Source: Nitrososphaerota archaeon (lineage in GTDB: Archaea; Thermoproteota; Nitrososphaeria; Nitrososphaerales; Gagatemarchaeaceae). Taken from it: a DNA stretch of 64,000 nt. Of the stretch, positions 8,597 to 17,223 are shown in pieces. The position numbers and the translations under genes are program-made. The first letter of the stretch is position 1; each line of letters starts with the position of its first letter. The stretch lies in NCBI GenBank assembly GCA_027887005.1, contig JAPCJI010000003.1, positions 62,001 through 126,000 of the forward strand, written 5' to 3'. The notes under the pieces were generated by a model, which was not told the DNA's origin, did not search any database, and was given only the letters and a program-made list of their open reading frames with translations.

Positions 8597-10003
8597 ATGA
8601 GGAGGACAAAGATCATCTGCACCGTAGGACCTTCGAGCAGCTCAGTGAGGATTATCCGTCGCCTTGTCCCCATTGTTGACGTCTTCAGAATCAACTTCTC
8701 TCACGGTGACACCAAGAGCCACCTCCGCGACCTAAGCACCATCAGGGGGGAGGCACGAAGGGCGGGCAGGACGGTAGCCATCCTTCAGGACCTGCCAGGC
8801 CCCAAAATCAGAGTCGGCAAGATGGCGAATGGAGCAGCGGAACTTACGCGGGGCAGTGAGTTTCTACTGTCCTCTTCAGAAGTCGTCGGAGATTCGACGC
8901 GGGTGAGCATCAACTATCCGAACCTCCTGGATTCTGTGGAGAAGGGAAACCTCCTCCACCTAGCTGACGGGCTCATCAGGCTGAGGGTCGACGGGAAGGA
9001 TAAGGATGGGGTCCTTTGCACGGTACTCGCTGGAGGAATCCTAAGCTCTGGGAAGGGGGTCAATGCGCCCGGCGTAAGGATGAACGTGGACTATCCAACA
9101 GCCGCAGACTCCGCTCATCTGAGGTTCGGACTCAAGCACAGCGTCGATTTCATAGCCGCATCTTTCGTAAGGTCCCCAACCGACCTAAAGGCCCTGAGAA
9201 GACACCTGCCTCAGAGAGGACCAATGCTTGTGGCAAAGATAGAGAAGCGTGAGGCAGTCCGCAACTTCGACGCGATCCTTTCGGAAGCTGACGGCATAAT
9301 GGTCGCGAGGGGAGACATGGGCATCGAGGTCCCGATCGAAAAGGTGCCTGCCATCCAGAAGGAAATCATCGGGAAGTGTAATCGCGTGGGAAAACCCGTC
9401 ATAGTCGCCACTCAGATGCTCGTCAGCATGGTAAACTACCCCGTCCCTAGCCGTGCCGAAGTCACGGACGTCGCGACCGCGGTGCTTGACGGCACCGACG
9501 CAGTGATGCTTTCAGACGAGACGGCGGTCGGGAAATATCCCGTGGAGTCGGCCAAGATGCTCGACAGGATCGCCCGCTCCGCCGAGAAGATGCCCCAAGC
9601 CGTACCGACGTCACGCACAGAAGCCGAGACAGGGGACACGGCTGAGGCCATAGGCCGCGCTGCCTGCAGGCTCGCTGACTACGTGGGCGCGAAGGCGATC
9701 GTGGCTCCCACCCAGACGGGTTCCACGGCCCGGAGGGTCGCCATGTACAGGCCCAGGCAGCCGATAGTGGCACTCTGTACGGAATTGAGAATCGTCAGGC
9801 AGATGAAGTTGTACCGGGGCGTGGTTCCGGTAGTGGTGCAGCAAGCGAAGACGACGGATTGGCTCTTCTCGAAGGCAGACCAGGCCGCAGAAAGGCTCGG
9901 GTTCGCCAAGAAGGGAGAGCGGATAGTGGTCACCTCGGGGACCCCAGGGATGAAGGGCACCACGAACGTGATCAAAGTCTCGACTGTCGGAAGCCGGGCG
10001 TAG
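8597..10003 (+). CDS. pyk: pyruvate kinase
   Basis: A 468-residue enzyme of the usual length. KIICTVGPSS begins near residue 5, RINFSHG near 32, then LQDLPGPKIRVG, KIEK, the ADGIMVARGDMGIEVP loop and VATQML. These build the active site that transfers phosphate from phosphoenolpyruvate to ADP, the last step of glycolysis. The alpha/beta C-terminal domain is present. In the effector region no special motif can be assigned. It stands alone between the PadR gene and the convergent helicase gene. Confidence 0.97.
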   Translation: MRRTKIICTVGPSSSSVRIIRRLVPIVDVFRINFSHGDTKSHLRDLSTIRGEARRAGRTVAILQDLPGPKIRVGKMANGAAELTRGSEFLLSSSEVVGDSTRVSINYPNLLDSVEKGNLLHLADGLIRLRVDGKDKDGVLCTVLAGGILSSGKGVNAPGVRMNVDYPTAADSAHLRFGLKHSVDFIAASFVRSPTDLKALRRHLPQRGPMLVAKIEKREAVRNFDAILSEADGIMVARGDMGIEVPIEKVPAIQKEIIGKCNRVGKPVIVATQMLVSMVNYPVPSRAEVTDVATAVLDGTDAVMLSDETAVGKYPVESAKMLDRIARSAEKMPQAVPTSRTEAETGDTAEAIGRAACRLADYVGAKAIVAPTQTGSTARRVAMYRPRQPIVALCTELRIVRQMKLYRGVVPVVVQQAKTTDWLFSKADQAAERLGFAKKGERIVVTSGTPGMKGTTNVIKVSTVGSRA

Positions 10004-10018
10004 TAAGCACCTGACTAC

Positions 10019-11569
10019 CTATTCTACGAAGTCCATCAGAGTGGGGCTCTTCGCCCGCCTCTTCCTCGTGGGCTTCTCGCTGGCCTCCCTGACAAGCTCC
10101 TTCATCCTGCTCTCTTTGGACAGGCTGCTGTAGTAGTAGCTCTCGTCGACGGTGCCTTCGGCCAGAAGTATGACCACCCTGCCCTCGGTGGTTCTACCCG
10201 TCCTGCCGCGCCGCTGGATGTACCTGATCTCCGATGGAACGGCCTCGTAGAAGACCACAAGGTCGACGTCAGGGACGTGCAACCCTTCTTCACCGATGCT
10301 GCTGCTGACGAGGATCTTGAAGTCTCCAAGGGTGAACCTCTCCAACGCCCGTGTCTGTGTCCCCTGGTCCATCCCCTCGCTCCCCTCCCTGTCAGACTGC
10401 CCTACGAACCTCTGCGCGACCCGCCCATCTCGGCCCAGGGCCCGAATGATGTCTTCTATCGTATCTCGATATTGAGTGAAGACTATGACCTTGGAATCTG
10501 GCCTCCTGGCAAACTGACCCTTTACCACGTCGAGCATCACGCTCACCTTGGGGTGCTCGACCGCCTTCAGCGCCTCGGCTTCTTCCTCGATCTTCAGCCA
10601 CCTTGGGTCCTTCAACAGGGACTTCGTCGACTTGCCTGTGTCCGTCCTCTCCCTGAGCTTCCTGAGATACCTGGCAAGCGATGGCGCCCCCTGGGTTTCT
10701 ATCATCTCTAGCGCGTGCAATATGACTACGGCCTGAGACTGGTTCATGATTGCCCCGAAGATGTACCCCTTCTGGCCTCCCTGGGCCGACTTGAGCCTGG
10801 CGGAGATGGTCATCCTCGCCGCAAGCAAGGCCTTCTTCGACACTCTGTTCGACCTGAGGAAACCCCCCGACAGCAGCTTCTTCACCCTCTCGTTGTAGAG
10901 CTCCCTAAGCCTGAGGGTCACGTCGTAGTACTCGTCAGGCACCTTTACCTTGATAGCCTCGATATTCGTCTGCTCAACGTACTCCTTCACATCATCACTC
11001 TCTTCGCTCCTCGCCTCGATGCGGTCGATGAAGAGGCTCCTCCGGATCTCGTTCACCCTTTCCTTCGAGGACCCTGGAGACGCGGTCAGTCCAAGAATCA
11101 GTGGATGCTCCGCGCGCTCAAGGTACGCCTCAGCCAACTTTGTGTAGGTGTAGTCCTTCACGCTCCTGTGCGCCTCGTCGAAGACCGCAAGGGCGACATC
11201 TGTGAGCGACACCCTTCCGTGCTTGACGTCGTTGTAGACGGTCTGGGGCGTAGCAAAGATCAGTCGTGCCGTCAGCCAAAGTCCTTCCCTTTCCCCCGGG
11301 TCCACTGTTCCGGTCAGAACGACGAACGACTCCTGAGGGAGGTTCAACTGCTTCCTGAAGCTCTCGAAGTGCTGGATGACCAGGGGCCTCGTCGGAGCCA
11401 GGACCATCACCTTCGACTTCGGGAACTTCTGTAGTATCTCCGAAGCCACCATGATCGCGACCATCGTCTTGCCGAGCCCTGTGGGAAGCACGACCAGGGT
11501 GTTCGAAGATGCAGCGTTCTCGGCTATCCTCTTCTGGTATTCACGGGCCTCGAATTCCTTTGAGAGCAA
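10019..11569 (-). CDS. Hef/FANCM-type superfamily 2 helicase
   Basis: A 516-residue helicase. Motifs: Walker A PTGLGKT near residue 31, LAPTRPLV, TGTV, DEAHR (motif II) near residue 134, GLTASPGS (motif III), and IQRRGRTGR (motif VI). The helical insertion between the two RecA domains is typical of the Hef/FANCM/MDA5 group. The ERCC4 nuclease domain found in euryarchaeal Hef is absent, so this is the helicase-only form. Hef acts on stalled replication forks. The C-terminus SPTLMDFVE resembles a degenerate PCNA-binding tail, with Leu and Phe in the right spacing but no Gln (inference). Confidence 0.85.
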   Translation of the reverse strand: MLSKEFEAREYQKRIAENAASSNTLVVLPTGLGKTMVAIMVASEILQKFPKSKVMVLAPTRPLVIQHFESFRKQLNLPQESFVVLTGTVDPGEREGLWLTARLIFATPQTVYNDVKHGRVSLTDVALAVFDEAHRSVKDYTYTKLAEAYLERAEHPLILGLTASPGSSKERVNEIRRSLFIDRIEARSEESDDVKEYVEQTNIEAIKVKVPDEYYDVTLRLRELYNERVKKLLSGGFLRSNRVSKKALLAARMTISARLKSAQGGQKGYIFGAIMNQSQAVVILHALEMIETQGAPSLARYLRKLRERTDTGKSTKSLLKDPRWLKIEEEAEALKAVEHPKVSVMLDVVKGQFARRPDSKVIVFTQYRDTIEDIIRALGRDGRVAQRFVGQSDREGSEGMDQGTQTRALERFTLGDFKILVSSSIGEEGLHVPDVDLVVFYEAVPSEIRYIQRRGRTGRTTEGRVVILLAEGTVDESYYYSSLSKESRMKELVREASEKPTRKRRAKSPTLMDFVE

Positions 11570-11666
11570 TTCCGGATGACCTTCCGACCTTAGCCTAGCC
11601 CACGCGCTAAAAGTCTTCTCGGGCCGAGGAGGCCCCGGACCGGTCTTTGGGAAGGTCGAGCACTTT

Positions 11667-11674
11667 CCTTATAG
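11667..11674 (+). promoter_or_regulatory. TATA box for the DUF929 gene
   Basis: CCTTATAG would place transcription start near 11697. This is downstream of the TTG at 11647 and therefore argues for a start at TTG 11713 or ATG 11725. Confidence 0.4.
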
Positions 11675-11724
11675 ACGGCATCCTCAACGCCATTGCGAAT
11701 GGTGCTGGCAACTTGAGAGCGAGG

Positions 11725-12579
11725 ATGAAGAGACGCCAGAGGATCAGGCGCATCACAATCGTCGGAACCATACTCATCGTCGGAGTCTCCCTGGCAGTGG
11801 GGATCTACCTCGTTTCGACGGCACAGAGCCCACTGGCGCCCAAGATAGGGACCCTGGTGGCCTCCCCTGACATGGCTTCGCTCTATTCGAGTTCCCTGGT
11901 AGTACCCTATGGGCAGCCCCCTGACAACGCGACGCTGCACTCTGTGATAAGTTCCACAGGTTCCCCCTATCTCTCAGGGACGAAACCTATCGTGGTCTAC
12001 ATTGGGGCCGAATTCTGCCCCTACTGCGCTGCCGAGAGATGGCCCCTGATCATCTCGCTCATGAGGTTCGGGAACTTCTCCAACCTGCACTACACCCTGT
12101 CGAGCGGGAGCGATGTGTACCCCAACTCGCCGACCTTCACCTTCGTCGGGAGCACTTACACAAGCAAGTATGTCGTCTTCCAGCCATATGAGAACGAGGA
12201 CCGGAACAGGAATCCCCTCCAGTCGGTGCCGTCTAACTACTCAGCCCCGTGGCAGGCGCACGGAGCAGGATACCCATTCCTGAACTTCGGCAACAGATAC
12301 ATCTCACCCGGCTCGACAGTGTCAAACACAATCTCAGGGGAGAACTGGACTCAAGTGCTCCGGGGGATAGCCTCCGGCGATTCTTTCGGCCTCCAAGTCA
12401 AGAAGTCGGCAAACCTGATGACCTCTCTCATATGCAAGCTGACCGATAGCCAGCCATCGAGGGTGTGCCACACCTACCCCATCGCCACCACCAGCAGCGG
12501 GATTGCCGCCCCAACAGTAGCGAGGGTTGGGATAGTCTCAGTCCCTTCAAGGGCGAGCGTGTCCCGCAACGAGGGATAG
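11725..12579 (+). CDS. DUF929 thioredoxin-like, membrane-anchored thiol protein
   Basis: With the ATG at 11725 the protein has 284 residues and begins KRRQRIRR followed by about 20 hydrophobic residues, a typical signal anchor. An earlier TTG at 11647 is in frame but lies before the TATA box. The extracytoplasmic part carries [19 protein letters not shown], a CPYC active site in a thioredoxin-like strand-helix context, and matches DUF929. The VKOR gene begins 4 bases after its stop. Together they look like a DsbA/DsbB-like pair that forms disulfides in exported proteins: the CPYC protein as thiol oxidant and VKOR as its quinone-linked re-oxidant (inference from context). Confidence 0.8.
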   Translation: MKRRQRIRRITIVGTILIVGVSLAVGIYLVSTAQSPLAPKIGTLVASPDMASLYSSSLVVPYGQPPDNATLHSVISSTGSPYLSGTKPIVVYIGAEFCPYCAAERWPLIISLMRFGNFSNLHYTLSSGSDVYPNSPTFTFVGSTYTSKYVVFQPYENEDRNRNPLQSVPSNYSAPWQAHGAGYPFLNFGNRYISPGSTVSNTISGENWTQVLRGIASGDSFGLQVKKSANLMTSLICKLTDSQPSRVCHTYPIATTSSGIAAPTVARVGIVSVPSRASVSRNEG

Positions 12580-12583
12580 GCAC

Positions 12584-13105
12584 TTGAGAATCTCCCGTCT
12601 GAAGCTCCTCCTCCTGGTCGCAATGTCGGCCTTCGGGCTGTGGGCGGCCTCCGAGGTGCTAATAGTCTACTACTACCTTCACCAGGCTCTTCCCCTTTGC
12701 ACCTCCCAACCGGGAGGCTGGTTTGTCTTCGATTGCAACGTAGTTCTCGGCAGTTCGTACAGCCAAATCTTTGGTATTCCCCTCGAACTCTTCGCGGTCA
12801 TCTACTTCATCGTCAACATCCTGCTCGTATTCACCATCGCATTCGCGAGCGCCCGGTCCGCTGAACGAAGTCTGGACATCCTGTTCGTCTGGAGGTTCCT
12901 CGGGGTACTGATTGTCCCATACCTTGTGTTCGTAGAACTCTTCCTTCTCAAAGCCATCTGCATCTACTGCACGATGATGCATGTGGCCATCGTACTCGAT
13001 TTCATCGTCATCAGCTATCTTCTCTACTACAGCAAGAATTCCTTGTTCGAGAACCCGTCATCGGTCGGCGCAGGACCCAACGAACCAAGCAAGGCTGCGG
13101 TCTAA
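12584..13105 (+). CDS. vitamin K epoxide reductase (VKOR) family protein
   Basis: A 173-residue protein with four to five membrane helices. The conserved cysteine pattern is visible: one Cys in PLCTSQ and one in FDCNV, the loop pair, and CIYC in the fourth helix, the quinone-proximal active site. SSYSQIFGIPLE matches the VKOR loop with its conserved Ser. The family passes electrons from a thioredoxin-like partner to quinone. Start is TTG at 12584, 4 bases after the DUF929 stop, so the two genes are co-transcribed and probably coupled. Confidence 0.9.
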   Translation: MRISRLKLLLLVAMSAFGLWAASEVLIVYYYLHQALPLCTSQPGGWFVFDCNVVLGSSYSQIFGIPLELFAVIYFIVNILLVFTIAFASARSAERSLDILFVWRFLGVLIVPYLVFVELFLLKAICIYCTMMHVAIVLDFIVISYLLYYSKNSLFENPSSVGAGPNEPSKAAV

Positions 13106-13108
13106 TCT

Positions 13109-13116
13109 CTTTATAG
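13109..13116 (+). promoter_or_regulatory. TATA box for the GYD gene
   Basis: CTTTATAG is centred about 27 bases before the ATG at 13139, so the gene is probably leaderless. Confidence 0.55.
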
Positions 13117-13138
13117 CCGAAACTCCCCGGGGCGGCAC

Positions 13139-13426
13139 ATGCCTCACTACGTGTCCTTCCTGAAATGGACCGAGAAGGGAATCACGAACTTCAAGGAAAC
13201 CCCCAAGAGGGCCGAGGCCGCCCGGAAACTGGCTGAGCAGATGGGCGGGAAGATTTGGCTCTGGTACACCATGGGCAAGTACGACCTGGTGGCCATCAGC
13301 GAGTTCCCTGACGACGCCGCCGCGAACAAGTTCTTCCTCACCGTCGGCAGCTTGGGTAACGTGCGAACGACCACTACTAAGGCATGGTCTGAGCAGGATT
13401 TCGCGAAACTAGTAGGCGAAATGTAG
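13139..13426 (+). CDS. GYD domain protein
   Basis: A 95-residue protein that is entirely one GYD domain: PHYVSFLKWTEKGITNFKETPKRAE, then MGGKIWLWYTMGKYDLVAISEFPDD, where MGKYDL is the position of the G-Y-D motif that names the family (here with Lys before Tyr). The fold is a small ferredoxin-like alpha-beta domain that usually forms dimers. No enzymatic role is established. It has its own promoter and stands apart from the VKOR gene. Confidence 0.85.
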   Translation: MPHYVSFLKWTEKGITNFKETPKRAEAARKLAEQMGGKIWLWYTMGKYDLVAISEFPDDAAANKFFLTVGSLGNVRTTTTKAWSEQDFAKLVGEM

Positions 13427-13545
13427 TCTCCTGACCAGACCCCCCTCATTTACTTGCGTACTTGCGCCCAGGTCCCCGTCGGGTATCGACGAATCTCTTT
13501 TCGCCCGCTAGCCTCCCAGCAATGGCAAGCTGTTCGGCCTTCGTC

Positions 13546-14016
13546 CTATCCTTCGATGTGATCGCGGATTGCGCGGACGAGCTTGGGGTCCTTCCGAAGG
13601 AAATCGACCAGTCCCTCGATCCTGCTGATCGTCACGGGCTGGATGTGATGCTCTATCCCCTCTGTATCCTGATAGGCCACATCGTCTTCCACGCCGAGCA
13701 TCAACAGCAGTTCCGAGATGATGCTGTGCCTCTTGATAACGGACTTCGCAATCCTAACACCCTTGTCGGTCAGCCTGATGCCCCGATAAGGCTCGTGAAC
13801 CAGATACTCCCTAGAGGCCAGCCTCTGAAGCATGCTTGAGACTGTTGGGGGTTTCACCCCGAGTCTCTCAGCGATGTCGACAGTGTTCGCGTAGCCCTTG
13901 TCATGTATCAGGTGGTAGATCACTTCAAGGTAGTCTTCCAGCCTTGAATGAGCTTCTTGCTGCTCCGTCTGGGTAACCCTTGCCAAATCGTCCCTCTTGA
14001 GAAAGCAGGCCTCCAC
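13546..14016 (-). CDS. DtxR/MntR family metal-dependent repressor
   Basis: A 156-residue protein. The winged helix spans roughly residues 20-80: SRLEDYLEVIYHLIHDKGYANTVDIAERLGVKPPTVSSMLQRLASREYLVHEPYRGIRLTDKG is the standard DtxR/MntR DNA-binding domain. The dimerisation domain follows with HSIISELLLMLGV and IEHHI, which supply metal-binding His and Glu positions. No SH3-like third domain is present, as in MntR. It starts with GTG at 14016; TTG at 13986 is an alternative. It is divergent from the MntH gene, with operator-like repeats between, so it probably represses Mn(II) or Fe(II) uptake when metal is plentiful (inference). Confidence 0.9.
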   Translation of the reverse strand: MEACFLKRDDLARVTQTEQQEAHSRLEDYLEVIYHLIHDKGYANTVDIAERLGVKPPTVSSMLQRLASREYLVHEPYRGIRLTDKGVRIAKSVIKRHSIISELLLMLGVEDDVAYQDTEGIEHHIQPVTISRIEGLVDFLRKDPKLVRAIRDHIEG

Positions 14017-14039
14017 TCATTAAAAAGCCTTCTCAAATA

Positions 14040-14052
14040 GTTAGGCGCGACT
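14040..14052. promoter_or_regulatory. candidate metal-repressor site, copy 1
   Basis: GTTAGGCGCGACT matches copy 2 (14078-14090) at 11 of 13 positions. It lies between the divergent start codons of the repressor and MntH, close to the likely repressor promoter (CTTTTTAAT on the minus strand near 14020-14027). Confidence 0.5.
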
Positions 14053-14077
14053 CCAAAGAGATGGCAGCCCTAATTAT

Positions 14078-14093
14078 GTTAGGTGCGTCTAAC
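14078..14093. promoter_or_regulatory. candidate metal-repressor operator, copy 2 (palindromic)
   Basis: GTTAG-GTGCGT-CTAAC has perfect 5-bp arms around a 6-bp centre, and its last base is shared with the MntH TATA box. DtxR-family operators often contain TTAG/CTAA arms. A repressor bound here would block TBP at the transporter promoter (inference). Confidence 0.6.
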
Positions 14094-14100
14094 TTATATA
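14093..14100 (+). promoter_or_regulatory. TATA box for mntH
   Basis: CTTATATA directly follows the palindrome and lies about 32 bases before the ATG at 14129. Confidence 0.55.
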
Positions 14101-14128
14101 CGACAGAGGTTTCCCGACGAAAAGAATC

Positions 14129-15421
14129 ATGCACGTTCCTTGGAACAGGACTCTGAAGTCATCAGAGCAGCTCAAGGAGGAGAAACTTGAGCGGGCGCGC
14201 AACCGCATTTCCCTGCGCAACCTGTTCGTGTATCTCGGCCCAGCACTCATCGTGAGCATGGCCTACATGGACCCGGGGAATTACGGGACGGACATCCAGA
14301 GCGGGGCCTCCTTCGCCTACGACTTGTTGTGGGCAGTCTGGATGGCCAACCTCATGGCTATGCAGCTGCAGTATCTCTCTGGGAAGCTTGGAATCGCGAC
14401 CGGAAAGGACCTTCCAGAACTCATCCGTGGATCGCTGAAGCACAAGAAGTTCACAATCCCCTACTGGCTGGCGGCGGAGGCGGCTGCGGCCGCGACAGAC
14501 CTGGCCGAGTACCTTGGGACTGTCATCGCTCTCAATCTCCTGTTCGGTGTCCCACTTCTGTTCGCCGCCATCTTCGGGGCTGCAGACGTGATACTTCTGC
14601 TGGTCCTGATGAAGGAACGTTTTAGGGTCATCGAGTATTTCTTCATGCTCTTCGTTTCCGTGATAAGCATAGGTTTTCTCTATCAGGTAATCATCATTGG
14701 GCCAAGCCTTTCCGAGATAGCATACCACTCCGTGGCAATCTCCATCAGCAGCCAGACCATCCTGTTGGTAGTCGGAATAGTAGGTGCCACTGTGATGCCA
14801 CACGCGCTCTTCGTCCACTCCACCCTGACAAGGAACAAACTGACCACAGGAAGCATTGAAGAGAAGAGAAGGCACAGGCGACTGCACCTCAGGGAGGTCA
14901 TCGTTACCCTTACGCTCGCTGGACTTGTCAATGTAGCAATCCTCGTGTCGGCTGCCGCTGCTTTCCATCTCAACTACAGCGGGGTGTCCACAATAAACGA
15001 TGCCTATCAGATAATGGTGCCCCTCTATGGCTACCTGGCAGGCGCCGTGTTTGCCATAACCCTATTGGCCTCGGGCCTCGCTTCTTCGACTACCGGCACA
15101 CTCGCAGGCATTTCCATCATGGACGGACTCTTGGGCAGCCATGTTAACAAGAACCTCCGGAGGGTCGTGACGCGGCTAGTGAACGTGTTTCCCACCACTG
15201 CTGCGATCCTGATCGGACTCAATCCACTCTCGTTACTGATCTACAGCCAAGTGATCCTCAGCTTGATGATACCCCTACCGATGATTCCCTTGATAATCTA
15301 TACGAGCAGGAGGAGGGTGATGGGCGAGTTTGTGAACAGGAGGATTACCACAGTTCTGGGGATACTCTGTGCCATTACGATAATCTCTCTCAACATCGCC
15401 CTGCTCTACTCTGCACTCTAG
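14129..15421 (+). CDS. mntH: Nramp-type Mn(II)/Fe(II) transporter MntH
   Basis: A 430-residue membrane protein with about 11 helices. The two metal-binding motifs of the Nramp family are present: MDPGNYGTD in helix 1 (DPGN) near residue 49 and MPHALFVHS in helix 6 (MPH). Nramp proteins take up Mn(II), Fe(II) and other divalent metals together with protons. The divergent DtxR/MntR-type repressor and the palindrome over the TATA box suggest metal-dependent control. The next gene, on the same strand 93 bases on, is a Cys-rich CDF-like protein. Confidence 0.96.
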   Translation: MHVPWNRTLKSSEQLKEEKLERARNRISLRNLFVYLGPALIVSMAYMDPGNYGTDIQSGASFAYDLLWAVWMANLMAMQLQYLSGKLGIATGKDLPELIRGSLKHKKFTIPYWLAAEAAAAATDLAEYLGTVIALNLLFGVPLLFAAIFGAADVILLLVLMKERFRVIEYFFMLFVSVISIGFLYQVIIIGPSLSEIAYHSVAISISSQTILLVVGIVGATVMPHALFVHSTLTRNKLTTGSIEEKRRHRRLHLREVIVTLTLAGLVNVAILVSAAAAFHLNYSGVSTINDAYQIMVPLYGYLAGAVFAITLLASGLASSTTGTLAGISIMDGLLGSHVNKNLRRVVTRLVNVFPTTAAILIGLNPLSLLIYSQVILSLMIPLPMIPLIIYTSRRRVMGEFVNRRITTVLGILCAITIISLNIALLYSAL

Positions 15422-15517
15422 GGTGCTGAACCGACACAGAGGGAGTCGCCGGGGTCTGCTCTTGGAAGGAGGCGTCAATCATTAAGAGCACCGTAGATTC
15501 TAGCCTGGAGCAAGTTG

Positions 15518-16243
15518 ATGTCTATGATGCCTTCGTCCTCAGGGTGTCAAACCTGCGGTTGCATTGAGACGTCCTGTGCAACCTGCCAGACTCCGGCCGA
15601 TTGCTCTTGCTGTGTCTCCTGTTGCTGCGACAACAATCATGTCGCCTGGAGGCGCATGAGGATCGGAACTGGGATTAGGGTCGAATATCTGAGCACAGCG
15701 TGGATGACGGTCGAGGCCGCAGGTTCCATCGCATTTGGTCTCATGGCTGGTAGCCTAGCTCTCCTAGCATTCGGTGGCGACAGCGTGATTGAACTAATAT
15801 CTGGTTTGGCCGTGCTTGCTTATCTGCGAAAGGATTCGAGCGGCACGGAAATGCATGGAAGCAGCCGAACCGCACAGGTCACGAGTGCCCTTCTCTTCGC
15901 GCTGATTCCAACGATCGGACTCGGGGCCACCTACTCATATCTTGCAGGACTCAGGCCGGAAGCCTCTCCACTCGGCATAACAGTGGGCATAGGAGCTGTC
16001 ATCATGATGCCCTATCTTTGGCTTCAGAAAAGCAGGATAGGCAGGGAGACGCGGTCTCTACCTCTTTCGATGGACGCGATAGAATCAGTCACATGCTTCT
16101 TCATGTCCATAGCCCTCCTCGGCGGCTTGGTCGTTGAATACCTCACAGGGCTCTGGTGGGTCGACTATGTCGCCACTGGGGTGATACTAGCCTTCGTGGC
16201 GAGAGAAGCTGTCGAATCATATCACGAACTGCACGCAGAGTAA
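15518..16243 (+). CDS. CDF-like cation transporter with Cys-rich N-terminus
   Basis: A 241-residue membrane protein. Residues about 10-37 hold 11 cysteines in CxC, CxxC and CCC clusters and resemble a metallothionein-like metal-binding segment. The rest has five to six helices; EAAGSIAFGLMAGSLALLAFGGDSVIELISG matches the early helices of cation diffusion facilitators, and DAIES later would be the second metal-site acidic segment. The usual cytoplasmic C-terminal domain is absent. It starts at ATG 15518 (a TTG 3 bases earlier is also possible) about 35 bases after CATTAAGA. It may export or sense a soft metal (inference). Identification as a CDF relative is moderate; the Cys cluster is plain in the sequence. 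Confidence 0.65.
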   Translation: MSMMPSSSGCQTCGCIETSCATCQTPADCSCCVSCCCDNNHVAWRRMRIGTGIRVEYLSTAWMTVEAAGSIAFGLMAGSLALLAFGGDSVIELISGLAVLAYLRKDSSGTEMHGSSRTAQVTSALLFALIPTIGLGATYSYLAGLRPEASPLGITVGIGAVIMMPYLWLQKSRIGRETRSLPLSMDAIESVTCFFMSIALLGGLVVEYLTGLWWVDYVATGVILAFVAREAVESYHELHAE

Positions 16244-16349
16244 CGGGTTTCTCAAGACTGGCGGAGCCACGCAACAAAACATCGAAGCCGAATAGTGGGG
16301 GGGGGAACTCCAAGCATACATGAGGTTCTCTGAGCAAACCGGGTCCGCG

Positions 16350-17009
16350 CTATCGTCCCGGAGGACTTCTCACGGCTCCATAATGGAGAACGAGCTCTCC
16401 ATTTCTATCTGTCTTGATTGACAGGAGCTTCAGAGTTCGTTGTCTTATCATTGAACCCCAGTAGAGCTTCCCGCGTCCGAGGATGACAGGCATGACCATG
16501 ATCCTATAATCGTCGACTAAGCCTCTTTGGATGAACTCCTGTGAGACTGAAGGGCCCGCGTCTACAATGATGTCTTTTCCAGGTTCGGCTCTCAAACGGG
16601 AAACAATCCGGGCGAGGTCCCCCTTCATCACCCTGGAGTTCTGCCACTCGGTCTTCTTCAGATTGTGAGAGAGAACGATCTTCTGACTCCGCTCAAGGAA
16701 TCGGGAGAACTCGAACAGATACTCCGGATCAGAGGGCTTTCTCGCCGATAACGAGTGGTATGACACGTGGTCCTCGTAGGACCGCCGGCCGTAGATGATC
16801 GTGTCTACCGAGTTGTATCGTCTGATCCACAGATCTTTGAATACCTCACCCGGCTCGCTCGAATGAGCGTCGGATCCAGGATACTTTGGGAACTCGCCGT
16901 ATCCATCCAGCGTCATGTAGAGGTTCGCTGTGACTGTTCGCGCCGTTTCTATGGCCCCATCCGAAGGCCCATCCCTCGCTATGGCGATAAACTCTTCGTG
17001 GTCATTCAC
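16350..17009 (-). CDS. RibD C-terminal / dihydrofolate reductase-like protein
   Basis: A 219-residue protein starting with GTG at 17009. The core has the DHFR-like fold of RibD_C proteins: TVTANLYMTLDGYGEFP (first strand and substrate loop), DTIIYGRRSYED (the xxGRxTxE-like segment), SQKIVLSH, KDIIVDAGPSVSQEFIQRGLVDDYRIMVMPVILGRGKLYW (the conserved nucleotide-binding and dimer segment). These enzymes use NADPH; some reduce riboflavin precursors, but many homologues have no known substrate. The other riboflavin genes are not nearby. Confidence 0.8.
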   Translation of the reverse strand: MNDHEEFIAIARDGPSDGAIETARTVTANLYMTLDGYGEFPKYPGSDAHSSEPGEVFKDLWIRRYNSVDTIIYGRRSYEDHVSYHSLSARKPSDPEYLFEFSRFLERSQKIVLSHNLKKTEWQNSRVMKGDLARIVSRLRAEPGKDIIVDAGPSVSQEFIQRGLVDDYRIMVMPVILGRGKLYWGSMIRQRTLKLLSIKTDRNGELVLHYGAVRSPPGR

Positions 17010-17080
17010 GCGTAGTCCTGACTAGCCATCCCAGTCCAAGTGCATCAAGCCATTGCAATAGAATTGGAATGAAACCAGTG

Positions 17081-17165
17081 TGCGGGGGGTGGGATTCGAA
17101 CCCACGAACCCCTGAGGGACGAGGTCCTAAGCCTCGCGCCGTTGACCAGGCTGGGCGACCCCCGC
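17081..17165 (-). tRNA. tRNA-Leu (anticodon UAG)
   Basis: An 85-base tRNA on the minus strand. The acceptor stem is GCGGGGG paired with CCCCCGC and discriminator A. The anticodon stem is CGAGG/CCTCG around loop CTTAGGA, giving anticodon TAG. A long variable arm with a CCC/GGG stem is the class II mark of leucine tRNA. The T arm is GTGGG-TTCGAAT-CCCAC. No intron is seen and CCA is not encoded. Confidence 0.96.
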
Positions 17166-17190
17166 AGCGAACGGACGGCAGGTGCGTGAA

Positions 17191-17199
17191 ACTATAACG
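17191..17199 (-). promoter_or_regulatory. TATA box of tRNA-Leu
   Basis: On the minus strand CGTTATAGT lies about 30 bases upstream of the mature tRNA 5' end. Confidence 0.5.
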
Positions 17200-17223
17200 G
17201 TTTACCTGGCACACGGAACAGGC

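Noticed and set aside
16297-16305. Run of nine G between the CDF-like and RibD_C genes
   Set aside because: Could be a phase-variable tract, but it is intergenic and away from either start codon, so no function is suggested.
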